This document shows positions 20,935 through 30,600 of a stretch of DNA of 64,000 nt, piece after piece. Location of the stretch: assembly GCA_012845835.1 (NCBI GenBank), contig JABAKD010000023.1:22321108-22385107 (forward strand), in the 5' to 3' direction. The notes under the pieces are model-generated. The model ran no database searches. It saw only the letters and a list, made by a program, of their open reading frames with translations, and was not told the DNA's origin. Made by a program: the position numbers and the translations under genes. The stretch comes from Undaria pinnatifida (taxonomy: Eukaryota > Sar > Phaeophyceae > Laminariales > Alariaceae). Position 1 is the first letter of the stretch; each line of letters starts with the position of its first letter.

Positions 20935-21440
20935 TCGAATACTCCACAGCCAAGGTGGTGTTATTCTGGCAGCCCCCATCCTATCTTCAACCGTGGTCCC
21001 CTTCGTCGTTTGCCGTGGACGACGTACCATATTCTTGCGCGGAGCAGGACATGATGGCCGAAAAGACCAAGTTTTTGCAAGACCATCGAGCAGTGGGGCT
21101 CATTATGTCGTCGCCTCGTCCAAGCACACGCAAACGCATCGGTCGAGGCGTGCACAACTTTGACTCTGCTGTTGGGGACAGGGAGAAGCAAAACGCCGTG
21201 TCACCTGGCATCTACGCCAAATTCACGCAGAATTCAGCCATAAAAAAAACACCTTTTGAGATTTGACAACAAGCTTCTGGCTGAATCCAGCCCTCTGAAC
21301 CCAGTGTGGGGCATTGGTCTCCGGGCGGATGGTCCCAGGGCCAACAACCCATGCCAGGGGAGAGGAAAAACTTGCTCGGTGAGGCACTTTCTGCCATTCG
21401 CGCAGCTATTTGCGACAATCAGACCGGGTCGGCGCACCCG
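20935..21440 (+). pseudogene. NADAR domain (DUF1768/YbiA-like) in a retroelement, copy 1
   Basis: Reads EPSLEYSTAKVVLFWQPPS, FAVDDVPYSCAEQDMMAEKT, then HRAVGLIMSS..PSTRKRIGRGV.NFDSAV and GIYAKFTQNSAIKK. After a frameshift near 21250 it continues LAESSPLNPVWGIGLRADGP, then (frame 3) NLLGEALSAIRAAI. These are the ordered NADAR blocks: Y-x-x-x-E near the start, a 'MMAEK' helix, GR-x-V-x-x-FD, KF-x-QN, L-x-E-x-SP-x-D-x-x-WGIG and LG-x-AL-x-x-VR. NADAR proteins act on ADP-ribose-type adducts, and reversal of guanine ADP-ribosylation has been reported. This copy has frameshifts and a missing stretch after KFTQN, so it is inactive. The same domain in the same place in copy 2 shows it belongs to the element. 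Confidence 0.8.
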
Positions 21441-21619
21441 GCCTCCTCTAGTCGGTTCCGCACCTGCACTGCGAGTGCAAGAACCAAGAAATCTCCTCCG
21501 CGCCGCAACCGGACCGTTCACAGCGGCCAGCGCTCGCAAAGCTTCCCCGTCGGCGTTTCCGACCTATTTCTCGGGCGCGTTGGCCAATGTAAAGCGGTCA
21601 AGTTGTGGAGATAGCTTCT

Positions 21620-21840
21620 AGCGCCGGCCCTGACCTTGCGATGTCAGAACACTGCCCCTGTTTCGTCGAGGGTACTGTGACGCTGGACGACGTTTTGTTC
21701 ACTATGAAAATCGCGTATATCAGTCGAGCAACGCTCGACTCGGAGAGGCACTGGACTCCTATAGATTTGGGGACCGGCAGCATTGCTTGGGTTCCCAAAC
21801 GCCTCCGAGGATACTGAGGGGAACAAAGTTCCGCATATGC
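21620..21840 (+). pseudogene. Retroelement aspartic protease fragment, copy 1
   Basis: Reads CPCFVEGTVTLDDVLFTMKI then DLGTGSIAWVPKR, parallel to the copy-2 segment at 29499-29828 (HGPCLVGGTVTLDHVSF, then LLDT..PQTFIRRDVLDRM). The D-x-G-T-G-S stretch stands where a retropepsin D-T-G-S would be. Copy 1 of the element ends soon after, near 21850-21890; no reverse transcriptase follows. Confidence 0.45.
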
Positions 21841-21889
21841 TCCGGCCACAAGACATAGGAGAGCATTGGCAAAGTGGGGACCCTTCATG

Positions 21890-22490
21890 CACGAGTCCAG
21901 CGGTAGCTTGAGTTCGTCACCGCGTTCGATTGCACACTCCGCTCATTCCGCTCATTACGGGCGGAAAAGATCCCAAGCCGTCGGCAGGCGAGGATCCCAC
22001 GCCGTCGGCAGGCGACGTGCCGTCTACAACTATGAAGCCTGTCTGCATCGGCGGTGGACTGCTGCTGCTGCTGCTGCCGCCGTTAACGGCTGGACGCCAG
22101 CAGGCAAGAGGCCTGCGCTCATTACGGGTGGAACAGATAACCCATGGACATGGCTCATTCTATTGCTCACTACCTCACGGGTCAAGGTGGTGGCAGGCTC
22201 CATGCCGCGTTTCTGATTCGTTTGGCTGCTGTACCGCGAGTTTGTCGTATGCCGTGTGGTGTCTGTGTGTTGTTTTTGCTGTGTGCTGCTGTGCTGCTGT
22301 TTGAAATGGGAGGCGCCTAATCTTAACCCATGGGTTACAACAGAGAACCACCACTTAACCATGCAACATGTGGAAACCCCGGGGTGACACCCTTATCTGT
22401 CCCGTTTTTTGTTCTCGGGAGCCATGTCGTACTTAGAAAACTGGATGGAAATTCAAACTTCTCTCAGAAACCACGAAGAAGACAACGAAA
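21890..22490. other. Repeat-rich interval without gene
   Basis: A short direct repeat, GGATCCCACGCCGTCGGCAG and its near-copy, lies at about 21970-22015. A (CTG)7 microsatellite lies at 22057-22078, followed by GCCGCCG. No gene recognised. Confidence 0.5.
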
Positions 22491-22500
22491 GCCACACCCA

Positions 22501-22638
22501 CACTTCGATCGTCGATCTACGATACGTTGAGATATTAGGTCCGCACGGAAATAAAACAGATGGTTTCGATATTAGTGAGCCGATTTGCAGCATTTTCTCT
22601 TGCAGACACACACTTCGATCCTCGATCTACGATACGTT
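22501..22638 (+). repeat. 28-bp direct repeats flanking an 82-bp spacer
   Basis: CACTTCGATC.TCGATCTACG, continuing with ATACGTT, occurs at 22501 and 22611. The spacer starts GAGATATTAGGTCCGC and ends TTTTCTCTTGCAGACACA. It could be an intron-like insertion or a small tandem duplication. Confidence 0.6.
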
Positions 22639-22659
22639 TGTCTGGTATTTGTAGCTGTA

Positions 22660-24770
22660 GCTCCTCCATAGCGCCGGTTGATGAGTGTCGGCTGCCCGCC
22701 GCCCTCGTAGTACCTGCGAAATCGCTTGGCGCAAATGGGAACAACGAGTTTGTGTGTGGTCGCCCAACTACCTCAACTTGCACGTTGTTCAGGTCTTCTT
22801 GTGCGGCATGCGACGCCATGTCTCCTGTGCGAGACCACCATGTTGTGTCTCCTGGTGATCTACCGCATAGAGAGCATCTCCGAGCGGCCGACAATCTGCG
22901 TAAGAATAAACGAGTGATGTCGGAGCATCGTGGTTACCCTAACGATCCCGGCGGTTTGCTCGATGGATTAGCCCTAAGTGTTCATGGGTTTTGCAAAGAA
23001 GACGGCGGCAAGCTGCATGTGTGCAAGGACTGCTACAACTGTCTATCGAGAAGTAAAATTTCTGAGATCACTTTGGCGAATGGTTTTTGGGTCGGTAACA
23101 TGCCACGCAAGTTCGACGGAGCTACGGTGATCTTCTAGCGTGCAGCTGCCTATGCAGTCCGTGTGAAAGGCCACGTGATTGCCCTCGAGTCGAGAAAAGT
23201 TCGCAACATCCCGGGCTCGGCTCAACGTTCACTCCGGGGCACCTCTGTGTGTTACACAAACGATTCGTGTTCTGTTGGGCAAGAGTTGCCACTAGCTGCC
23301 ACTGGTTTGTTGTACGTGTTCTGTTGGGCAAGAGTTGCCACTAGCTGCCACTGGTTTGTTGTACATGTTCACCATCGTGCTAGCTGGAAAAAACAAGCCA
23401 ACTGCGTCACAACTGAAATGCTTATTAAGGACCCGCAAGCATATGGTGCGAGACCTCATCAAGTATATGCAGGAAAAAGACGGAAGTTTAGTGGATGGTT
23501 TTTGTCTCTCGCGAAAAGCGTCGGTCAGCTTGACCAATCTCGACACGTATCCCTCTGACGGGAGTGTCCCACAGGAGTTATTGGACGCGGTGTTCATCCC
23601 GCAGGACCCAAGTAATCTCCGGGGAAGAGCCTCGTCGTCACTTACGAACGGCCGACGAGCAAGCGAGGCGATGGACGAAGATGGGGTAAGCAGCGACGAG
23701 GAGAGTTCAGGCAACAGTGATTCGGAAAATGACGCGGGCGAAGACGGCAGGGCATATATCATCGATGTGTACGCGGTCGTTGATTCGGCTCAAGACACTG
23801 TAAATTCGTCGCTACAACGGCCAAGTGCCCTTCGAAAATTCTGCGACGACCTGGACATGAACGCTGTGGCAACGGTGGAAACCGCTCTCCGCATAGGCAA
23901 ACATGTGCCAGGAGGCGAAGGCAACGTTCTCGCTGTACCCCATCCATATGGCAGCATCTTGAGTGACTATCAAAACGACGACGCTTGGGTTGAAGGGTTC
24001 GTGCATTGTTTCCAAAAGGCTGTGCGGACCCGAATATCCTTCAAGCATAAGGCCTGTTTCGTTTAAACGACGGGCCAGGGCTTCGATTAACCGACCCGAC
24101 TACAGGTCGCGCAAGAATCATAACTTTCTTTTCTGCGTGGCCGCAAACATTATCAGACAAGAAGCCCTGTCTAACGTGCAGTTTAAACTCCACGGGTGGG
24201 TGTCAGATTCGACGGCGCGGAGACTCTATCGAGAAAATCGAACGATGTGCTGGTAGCCTTTGACGGCAGAGCTCCAGCTCGGGAAGCGATTGAGCGCCGT
24301 GCTAAACGGCCATCCTGGTATTCTCCTGCGCTTAAGAACATTTCAGGTGGTGTAACACAATGCGAGTTGGACGGACCATTGCAAACATGTCGCACGGATG
24401 CAGGCAATTTTAATGATGATACTCGGTCAGCCATTTGTTTGGCCAGCGATACACCCGTCGGACATGAACAGTCCTTTGTTTATGCATTGCGGTCACAACA
24501 TCGACCTTGCGTCTACATGTCACAAACAAATGCCTGATTATATGTCGAGGGTGAAAACGGTCGCGGCTGACCCTCTTGCATCTGCGATGTTCTTCCATGA
24601 GACTCTGCAGGCCGTTTTTAACTGTCTCTTAAGGGTTGGGGCAGCTGATGGTGACGGCGGTGCCTTGGGGAAAATGCAGGCGTATATCGGCCTTGACCGA
24701 GGGGCAATTTCGGCCTACATTGCATGCCCCTCTGTTAGTGTAGGTATGCGGCTACAACAGCCGCGATAAG
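22660..24770 (+). pseudogene. Helitron Rep/helicase N-terminal region, broken
   Basis: A decayed rolling-circle transposon protein. The first frame (to 23138) ends LHVCKDCYNCLSRSKISEIT, LANGFWVGNMPRKFDG, the Cys-rich block found before Helitron-like domains (DUF6570-like). After a break come RVKGHVIAL and, at 23335-24066, MFTIVLAGKNKPTASQLKCL with LTNLDTYPSDGSVPQELLDA. The Helitron_like_N signature follows in other frames: RPVSFKRRARASINRPDYR then NFLFCVAANIIRQEALSNV (24040-24190). A last piece, ADPLASAMFFHETLQAVFNC then GALGKMQAYIGL, lies at 24560-24690. The His-x-His replication motif and helicase are missing. At least four frameshifts and one 49-bp duplication make it dead. Confidence 0.75.
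23267..23364 (+). repeat. 49-bp perfect tandem duplication
   Basis: GTGTTCTGTTGGGCAAGAG through TTTGTTGTAC occurs at 23267 and 23316 inside the Helitron remnant. It adds 49 bases and shifts the frame. Confidence 0.85.
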
Positions 24771-25800
24771 CTGAGAGACGATACCTGGACAAACCCGAAA
24801 AAAACGACGAACTCGCGATGTGTTACTGTTATATCGTGCCGGTTTGTTTTCCGTATAACCAATGCCTCTTTTCCTACGCGCGGATACTGTAGTCTGAATA
24901 TAGTCGTCATGCGGCTCGCTACCGGCGTGTCGGCCGTGACATACGTGGAGGGAAAATCCGGTTGACAGACAATTCGCGAAAGCACGAAGGAGTGAATGCT
25001 GGAAGTGGCCGACGTATGTGCGACTTCTTCTGTCGTATCTCATTCCTACTGCAACGTTTTTGTCGCATGTGTATTGTAGTCCGATAAAACATTCAGTAGT
25101 CAGTTTATATTTACCCGATGGGTCCGAAAACAGTTGCTTATCGGCTAGGCTCCGGCCCACTGTACATTTTCACGCACCTGTCGTGCCTCAGTTTTGCCAC
25201 CTTCCTCTTAAAATGATTTTATTCGGTTCCATTATTTTCGTAACCTTGTGTCGTCCCCGTCGCTCGCTGGTACCTTTATTTACACCGCGCGAACCAGGTA
25301 CGTCGAGCGGATTATATGCAATCAGTTAATGTCAAAAGACGAAGTCAACTTTTGTCTGTCAAATGGAACGGGACCTACGTATTCCGAAGCGGACCTCTCC
25401 ACGCAAGGTGAAAACACGAGCAGCAATCCTTAGCCAAAATCTCGAGAGGCACGGGCAACAAGATGCGACAAAAGGAGATGAGCTTATGTCCACTCGTGGC
25501 AGCAGCCAACATACAGGGGGTGTTCGATTATTGCTTGGTTTCTATCGCCGAGGACGCATCTACTTTGTCAGATGTGGGCAAACGAATCATAAGTGCACGC
25601 GGTTTCGTGATATTGCTGCTATCCGGTCTTGACTACAGTACGTTATCAGTGCCCTAGGCTCTCGTAGGACGTGGCAACATCTCCTTGTCCCGCTTGTTGA
25701 CAGCAGTAGCTGCGACTTATATTTGACATTTTTTCTCTTTTTCCCTCCTTATTTGATGCACCTTCTCCGTCCCAGCGTGCTTCTCCGTCCCAGCTTGCTA
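24771..25800. other. No gene recognised
   Basis: A minus frame of about 140 codons (24735-25160) and several short plus frames (25018-25632) are open, but none shows family motifs. The interval lies between the Helitron remnant and the RING-like frame and may belong to the decayed Helitron. Confidence 0.35.
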
Positions 25801-25808
25801 CTGCTAGG

Positions 25809-26580
25809 GTGCAAATCGTCTGCTATTTTCGTTTATCGGCCCCTCGTCATAGTGAGCGGCCATCCTCGGCGTCATCTGTGCATGATACTTGTGGTATCTG
25901 CTGCAAAACGCTGCGTGCCCAGCTCAACGCCGTCTTACCGTGCAAGCACGTTTTCCATCACTGTTGCGTCGAAGACGTACTCCGGCACGCAAGATATATT
26001 GCGTCATCTGGCCGTGCTGCGGTCGACTACATGATGTGTGGTTCACCAGCGATCGTCTCTCTCCTGCCGACATTCGGCTACGTCAGTGACGACAGGCCAT
26101 GCCCTTGTCAAGTACAGGCTGTGTATGCCGCGGTCGGCGCTGGCAACGAAGATGATGGTGGCCCTTTGGAAACGTGGCACATGTTGGCACACCGTCAAGA
26201 TGTGCGCGGTGGCTCCGCCGTCATGCAGGCTCTACAAGAAGACGTTGCCCGGCTTGCGCACCTTGCCTTCATTCCTCATCGCGGGCGGGGGGGCTGGGTT
26301 CGTCTACTCAGGCTGATGACGGCGACCGAATTGCACGAAAGGTTCTTGAACGCTAGCTCTGGGGCACGGTCCGTCTTGGACGGTGGGCCGCGCGCGTCAA
26401 CGACGCCATAGAAGAAGACCACGCCAGCGTCGTTAGCGACTTACCTCCGTTTATTTCGCCACCTGCAGGAAACAACCACGAGTACATCATCCATCGCTAC
26501 AACCTAAACCACCGCATAGCCGCACCCCGCCCAGCTGTCAACCCCTCATGCGCATCCCTACGGTGGCCTCGCAACATGGT
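25809..26580 (+). pseudogene. RING-H2-like protein, broken or partial
   Basis: The frame 25809-26411 reads DTCGICCKTL, then VLPCKHVFHHCCVEDVLRHA. This is the first six ligands of a RING-H2 finger (C-x2-C ... C-x-H-x2-H), a zinc fold typical of ubiquitin ligases. The last pair is degraded: only VDYMMCGSP is seen where CP-x-C is expected. A probable frameshift near 26370 moves the sense frame to RWAARVNDAIEEDHASVVSD then EYIIHRYNLNHRIAAPRP, running to the edge of the next element at 26585. It may be a host gene interrupted by that element, or cargo of the neighbouring Helitron. Fold assignment moderate, function unknown. Confidence 0.4.
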
Positions 26581-26584
26581 AGAG

Positions 26585-26614
26585 GGATGTACATTATTTA
26601 TCTTTTTGGCGGAG
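26585..26614 (+). repeat. Left terminal inverted repeat
   Basis: 30 bp, starts GGATGTACATTATTT and ends TTTTTGGCGGAG. It pairs with 27367-27396. Confidence 0.8.
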
Positions 26615-27366
26615 CACCGCGGCAGTGTCCACGGACTTCCACGGCATTTCCCGGCCATGTCTGAGGCATTCCATAACAACCGCGGACATTCCACGGGCAA
26701 CCGCGGACCTTCCACGGGTTTCCACGGACATTCCACGGGCGTCCACGGAATGCCGCGGCAAGTAGAGCAACACCGTGGAGGCCCGTGGCACTATCCATGG
26801 CAATTTCCACGGCAATCTCCACGGCGAGGTCCACGGCAATCTCCACGGCAGTACCCACGGCAAGACTCACTGCCACGGGGCCGGACGGCCGTGGCCGTGG
26901 GCATGATTGGTACGGCGGAGTTTGCCACGGACAGAACCGCGGCACGTGCTGTGGCAATAGCGGCGGACTCCCACAGACTTCCGTGGAAGTCGCCGCGTAT
27001 CGGACGATTGCCGTTGCAATGGACGCGGACGGATGGCCGTGGAAATTGCTTCGATTGAACGTCCGCGGAAACTGCCGTGGCAATTGCCATGGACTTCCAT
27101 GGTGATTGCCGCGTTGCCGTGACAATGGCCGCCGATGGCCGTGGAAATTGCCACTGCAATTTCCGCGGATTTCCGTGGGTTGCCATGGTTGATACGATGG
27201 AGTCAGCCACGGAAAGGACCGTGGCTACGTGCCGTGGCCACAACCGTGGCATTTGCCGCGGAAGTGCCATGACCCGTGGCAGTTGCCGTGAACCCGCGGA
27301 TTTCCACGGTAGTCCGTGGCAACACCCACGGTAGTCCACGGAAGTTCCGCGGTCAATGCCGCGGGC

Positions 27367-27396
27367 CTCCGCCAAAAAGTCAAATAATGTGCATCC
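27367..27396 (-). repeat. Right terminal inverted repeat
   Basis: Plus strand reads CTCCGCCAAAAAG...AATAATGTGCATCC, the inverted counterpart of the left end with three mismatches. Confidence 0.8.
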
Positions 27397-28074
27397 GTTT
27401 ATGCTACACACTACTGCTGCAGTTGACTGGCTATGGAATGTTGCAAGTATCATTCGGCGGCGCGGTGGCGCTTGTCTTCTACTTCGGGCCTAACCCGGCG
27501 GGTATGATAGAAATCAATCGATTAAACTGAAGATCATTCTTCGCGTATGCGCGTTGCCGACTACTAGGAGTTCTGCATGCTGTAACATTATGATTCGCGA
27601 TGTACGGCGGTAGTAGTTTGTATCGTTGTCAAATACGCTGAAAATACCGCCTTGGTTTAGATTCGATTTTTGAGGGGACATTCGTACTACGCTGCTGCTG
27701 TCCATTTTCGCCTTTTCACAAGGTGCTGAATATAATCTGATGGAGTGTTTCTTTTCGGGTTTAATAATCTAACGGAGGTGATACATCAATCAGCCGTCGG
27801 CGTAATGAGGTTTTTTCGTTCGGATCGCCTACAATAAAAACATCGTTACATCTTCTTTGTGGGCAGGGCTGCTTGGAAAGGGAAAAATTGCTGCGTTGAA
27901 AACGAATCAACGCCGTCTTTTTTCGACGTAGACGTACTGCGCAACTTGTTCGCCGCCCGGCTTGCGGTTTGTATGCTCATGGTGTTCGCATGTACACGCT
28001 CGCGGGTCCCGGTTGTGGTCGCCCACACGACCCAACTGGGCATTTGCTTTTTGGAATCCGCTGTGTAAGAATGT
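27397..28074. other. No gene recognised
   Basis: Short frames only. Nothing resembling a protein family or a structured repeat was seen. Confidence 0.4.
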
Positions 28075-28311
28075 CACCTGCAGGTCTGCCAATTGAGCAG
28101 GTCCTCGGAGAGTACGCACTTTCTGAGCCTTCGCAGAGACGTAGCTTTATTAGATTCCACCAGAGCCCCAGATAGCTTCTGAGATCAAAAGCACGTGCCT
28201 CCGATCGATTTCCTGATTATCCCGAGTATAAAACGCCAACCATATCATACGAAACCCATCCAAATTATCTCAATACGGATAATTACAGTATTTTGAAGCC
28301 GTATCTTAACA
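28075..28311 (-). repeat. Dispersed repeat of about 240 bp, copy 2
   Basis: Inverted, diverged copy of 13899-14135. It starts on the plus strand with CCTGCAGGTCTGCCAATTGA and ends GCCGTATCTTAAC. Several small substitutions and indels separate the copies. Confidence 0.65.
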
Positions 28312-28514
28312 CTAGCCCACGCTGATGAGCGGCATATGCAGAAATATGGGAGATTCGGGGAAATCCGATTCCTCGAACTAGACCATGAGTCGAATATGCG
28401 GCTCCTCAAAACCCACTCCCACACCTCTAACGGTCTGGCTATGGAACCAGGAACACGCGAAGAAAAGCAGTTGAAGGAAGCATAGATCCTACAGCAAGGC
28501 AAAAGCCACCCATC

Positions 28515-28760
28515 AAAAACTTGCCGCGTACCGCCGGTGTGGCGGGGGGGGGCAGAAAAGGTTCTAGAACCTGCCGCATACCGCCGGTGTGGCGGGGGGG
28601 GGGCAGGAAAGACTCCACGTCAAACCAACCACAGAAAACGTTCTGTGGCGAGGCGAGCCCCCGTCGATATGGAGGAGAACACAGGTACTAACAAAAGGGA
28701 GAAGTCATGCGAAAGACCTCCCGCGGGCCATCGGCATGGCGGGGGGTTAGACGAAGAAAC
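28515..28760 (+). repeat. G-rich short repeats
   Basis: TACCGCCGGTGTGGCGGGGG occurs at about 28530 and 28580, and a related GCCATCGGCATGGCGGGGGG near 28728. CCGCC and GGCGG can pair into a small hairpin. CAGAAAAGGTTCTAGAACCTG between the first two is also hairpin-like. Confidence 0.6.
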
Positions 28761-29221
28761 GACAAATACCGGGGATGGAAGGTGGCCGCGCCTAAGCCCC
28801 GTGAGGGAGGGAAGTGTTTAGCCGAAAGAACAAAGTAGAACAAATACAACACACAATAAAAAATAAAAGATGACACAGGCCCGTGCATAGCCCTGTACCA
28901 CGTTACGCGCGAACAGGGTACCCTGGTCGCCCCCCGGCTCTGGGCTGAGGAGGGTCGGCAGGGTGAAATTGAACAACGACGAAAAAGCGACAGTCCTGCG
29001 CCTCAGACAGCGGCGTTTTACCCGAACCCTGGCCCGGTACTGAGCAGGGGGTTCGGCAGGACAAAAAGAAAAGAAAATGGAAGAACCGCCCCAAAACCAG
29101 ACCAAGACTCTCAGAACACAACAAACAACCCAAAGACAAAGACTCAAACCTCATAACCCAAACGAAATGGAGAACTATCGAGGAGCGGTGGCGGCTTGAA
29201 AGTCAACTGGCCATGGCCACG
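28761..29221. other. No gene recognised
   Basis: On the minus strand this would be downstream of the protease of the NADAR element, where a reverse transcriptase might lie, but no such motif is readable. Confidence 0.35.
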
Positions 29222-29828
29222 CCTCGAGATTAATCTACGTTACCTTGGATTCCCCGAGTAAACGCACTGGCGATGTGAACTTGCAAGCGCGAAGCTGCGG
29301 GGTCGACGGCATAAGCCGCTACGCCTGTTGTGGCGTGGTCCGACTACCGAGGGGACGAGGGGGCAGGGCGAGGTACGAACGGGTGTTGAATCGCATCCAG
29401 CTGGCGCGGCTCAGCAAGACAGCGTGCAGCATGACCAGTGGAGGGACCGCGCATGCCCACACCGCGAGAGAGCACGTCAGTTCTTTTCCGTGGAAGAATT
29501 AAACGCTCAGACGGATGTGGGTTGCGGTCCGTAAAGGGGCGGATTCAGCGAAACCACCCCAGGAGCGAGGGCTGCTGGGCCGCTCGCACGCCGATGAAGC
29601 GGCACCTACCGATAGCATGCGGTCCAACACGTCACGTCGGATGAAGGTTTGGGGGGGTACAGTGTCGAGGAGCGCCGTACATCTGGAGTGCGCAATGGCG
29701 CCCCCTCCGCTATGTATTGCAATCTCGGTAGTAAAAGAAACGTGGTCCAGCGTCACGGTACCCCCGACGAGGCAGGGGCCATGTTCTGGCAGTGCACGGT
29801 CTGAGGCGCCGCGAGAAGCTATCGCCAA
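29222..29828 (-). pseudogene. Retroelement aspartic protease, NADAR element copy 2
   Basis: The minus frame from 29828 reads HGPCLVGGTVTLDHVSFTTE, then CTALLDTVPPQTFIRRDVLD. The retropepsin catalytic D-T-G/S is here D-T-V-P. A stop near 29498 is followed in the same frame by FHGKELTCSLAVWACAVPP, a second hydrophobic block LLSRASWMRFNTRSY and LPPRPLGSRTT. LL-[GS]-R-[AD]-SWMRF fits the retropepsin C-terminal 'LLG-x-D' turn. The changed catalytic triad plus stops indicate loss of function. The polyprotein continues upstream into NADAR. Confidence 0.6.
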
Positions 29829-30600
29829 AACCTCCGGGCTTTGGTCGATGGTTGCGCCCGAAAAATAGGCCGAAGAAGGGCCTTGGCCAGCGCCGACCGC
29901 GGTCCCCAGCCGCGGCTGCTGAACGGACGAGATTTCGTGAATTTATGCATTCCCGGTGGGGCTGCAGAACAGACGAGGGGAGGCCAGGTGTGGCGATCTG
30001 GCCTCGCTGTCGCAAATTGCTTCGCGAACGGCAGAAAGTGCTTCACCAAGAAAATTTTGCCTCTCCACTTGTGTGGGTCCTTGGCGCGGGGGGCGTCCGC
30101 TCGGAGACCAATACCCCACACTGGGTCCAGAGGACTGGCCTCTGCCAAACGTTTGTTGCCAGTGCTCAAAAGTGAAGTTTCATGGCTGGGTTCTGCGTAA
30201 ATTGGCATTAAGTGCCAATTAACACGGCATTTCGCTTCTCCCTGTCCCAAACAGCGATGTCAAAGTTGCGAACGCCTCGACCGACGCGTTTGTGTGTGCT
30301 GGGGTCAGACGATGACATAATGAGCTCCACTGCGCGATGGTCAATAAAAAGCCGAGGCTTTTCGGCCATCATAAACTGTTCCGCGCAGGAATATGATACG
30401 TCGTGGACGACAAACGACGAAAAAGACCACTGCGAGAAAAAACGACGGCGGTTGCCAGAACACCACCACTTTGTCTGTGGAGTAATCGAGGGAAGGGTCA
30501 AAAGTCGACGGTGCCAACCCGTCGGAGGCCGTGATAGGCATATGAGCCTGTAATGTCCCCGTCTGGGAACACCAATATTCGACACTTGGGCCTGCAGCGT
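29829..30600 (-). pseudogene. NADAR domain in a retroelement, copy 2
   Basis: The minus frame (30697-30341) runs WCSQTGTLQAHMP, DGLAPSTFDPSLDYSTDKVV, VFWQP. NADAR thus follows the Cys/Thr repeat without a break. After a shift it reads FVVHDVSYSCAEQFMMAEKP, RVGRGVRNFDIAVWDREKR. Another frame then reads LLSTGNKRLAEASPLDPVWG and IGLRADAPRAKDPHKWRGK, followed by the LG-x-AL-x-x-VR end in a further frame. About 140 residues of NADAR can be followed, more completely than in copy 1. Frameshifts near 30250, 30060 and elsewhere inactivate it. Domain order (knuckle, repeats, NADAR, protease) equals copy 1. Confidence 0.85.

Larger units (their letters stand above)
26585..27396. mobile_element. TIR-bounded element filled with CCRYGG hexamers
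   Basis: An 812-bp non-coding element. Its ends (26585-26614 and 27367-27396) are 30-bp inverted repeats matching at 27 positions: GGATG[TC]ACATTATTT, two changed bases, then CTTTTTGGCGGAG. The roughly 750-bp interior carries about 47 copies of CCACGG, CCGTGG, CCGCGG or CCATGG by hand count. At 26816-26870 they are spaced 12 bases apart (CCACGGCAATCT, CCACGGCGAGGT and so on). CCACGG dominates the left third and CCGTGG the middle and right. Open frames on both strands are translations of the repeat. I found no clear target duplication. It looks like a non-autonomous DNA transposon of a type I cannot name. Confidence 0.75.

Noticed and set aside
20935-21440. NADAR as an ordinary host gene next to a transposon
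   Set aside because: The frame is continuous with the element's coding repeat, and the same arrangement is present in a second, inverted copy about 9 kb away. A segmental inverted duplication is the remaining alternative and is listed as the refuting test.
26816-26880. CRISPR-like array (regular short repeats)
   Set aside because: The repeat is only six bases with six-base gaps, in a eukaryotic TIR element; there are no 25-40-base repeats with unique spacers anywhere in the window.
27367-27396. Target-site duplication for the CCRYGG element
   Set aside because: The flanks (TGGTAGAG on the left, GTTTATGC on the right) do not match at 2-9 bases convincingly, so none is claimed.
26594-27453. 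Long overlapping open frames on both strands (up to 220 codons, Trp/Pro/Arg- or Ala/Thr-rich)
   Set aside because: They translate the CCRYGG hexamer array; all frames are open because the motif contains no stop on either strand.
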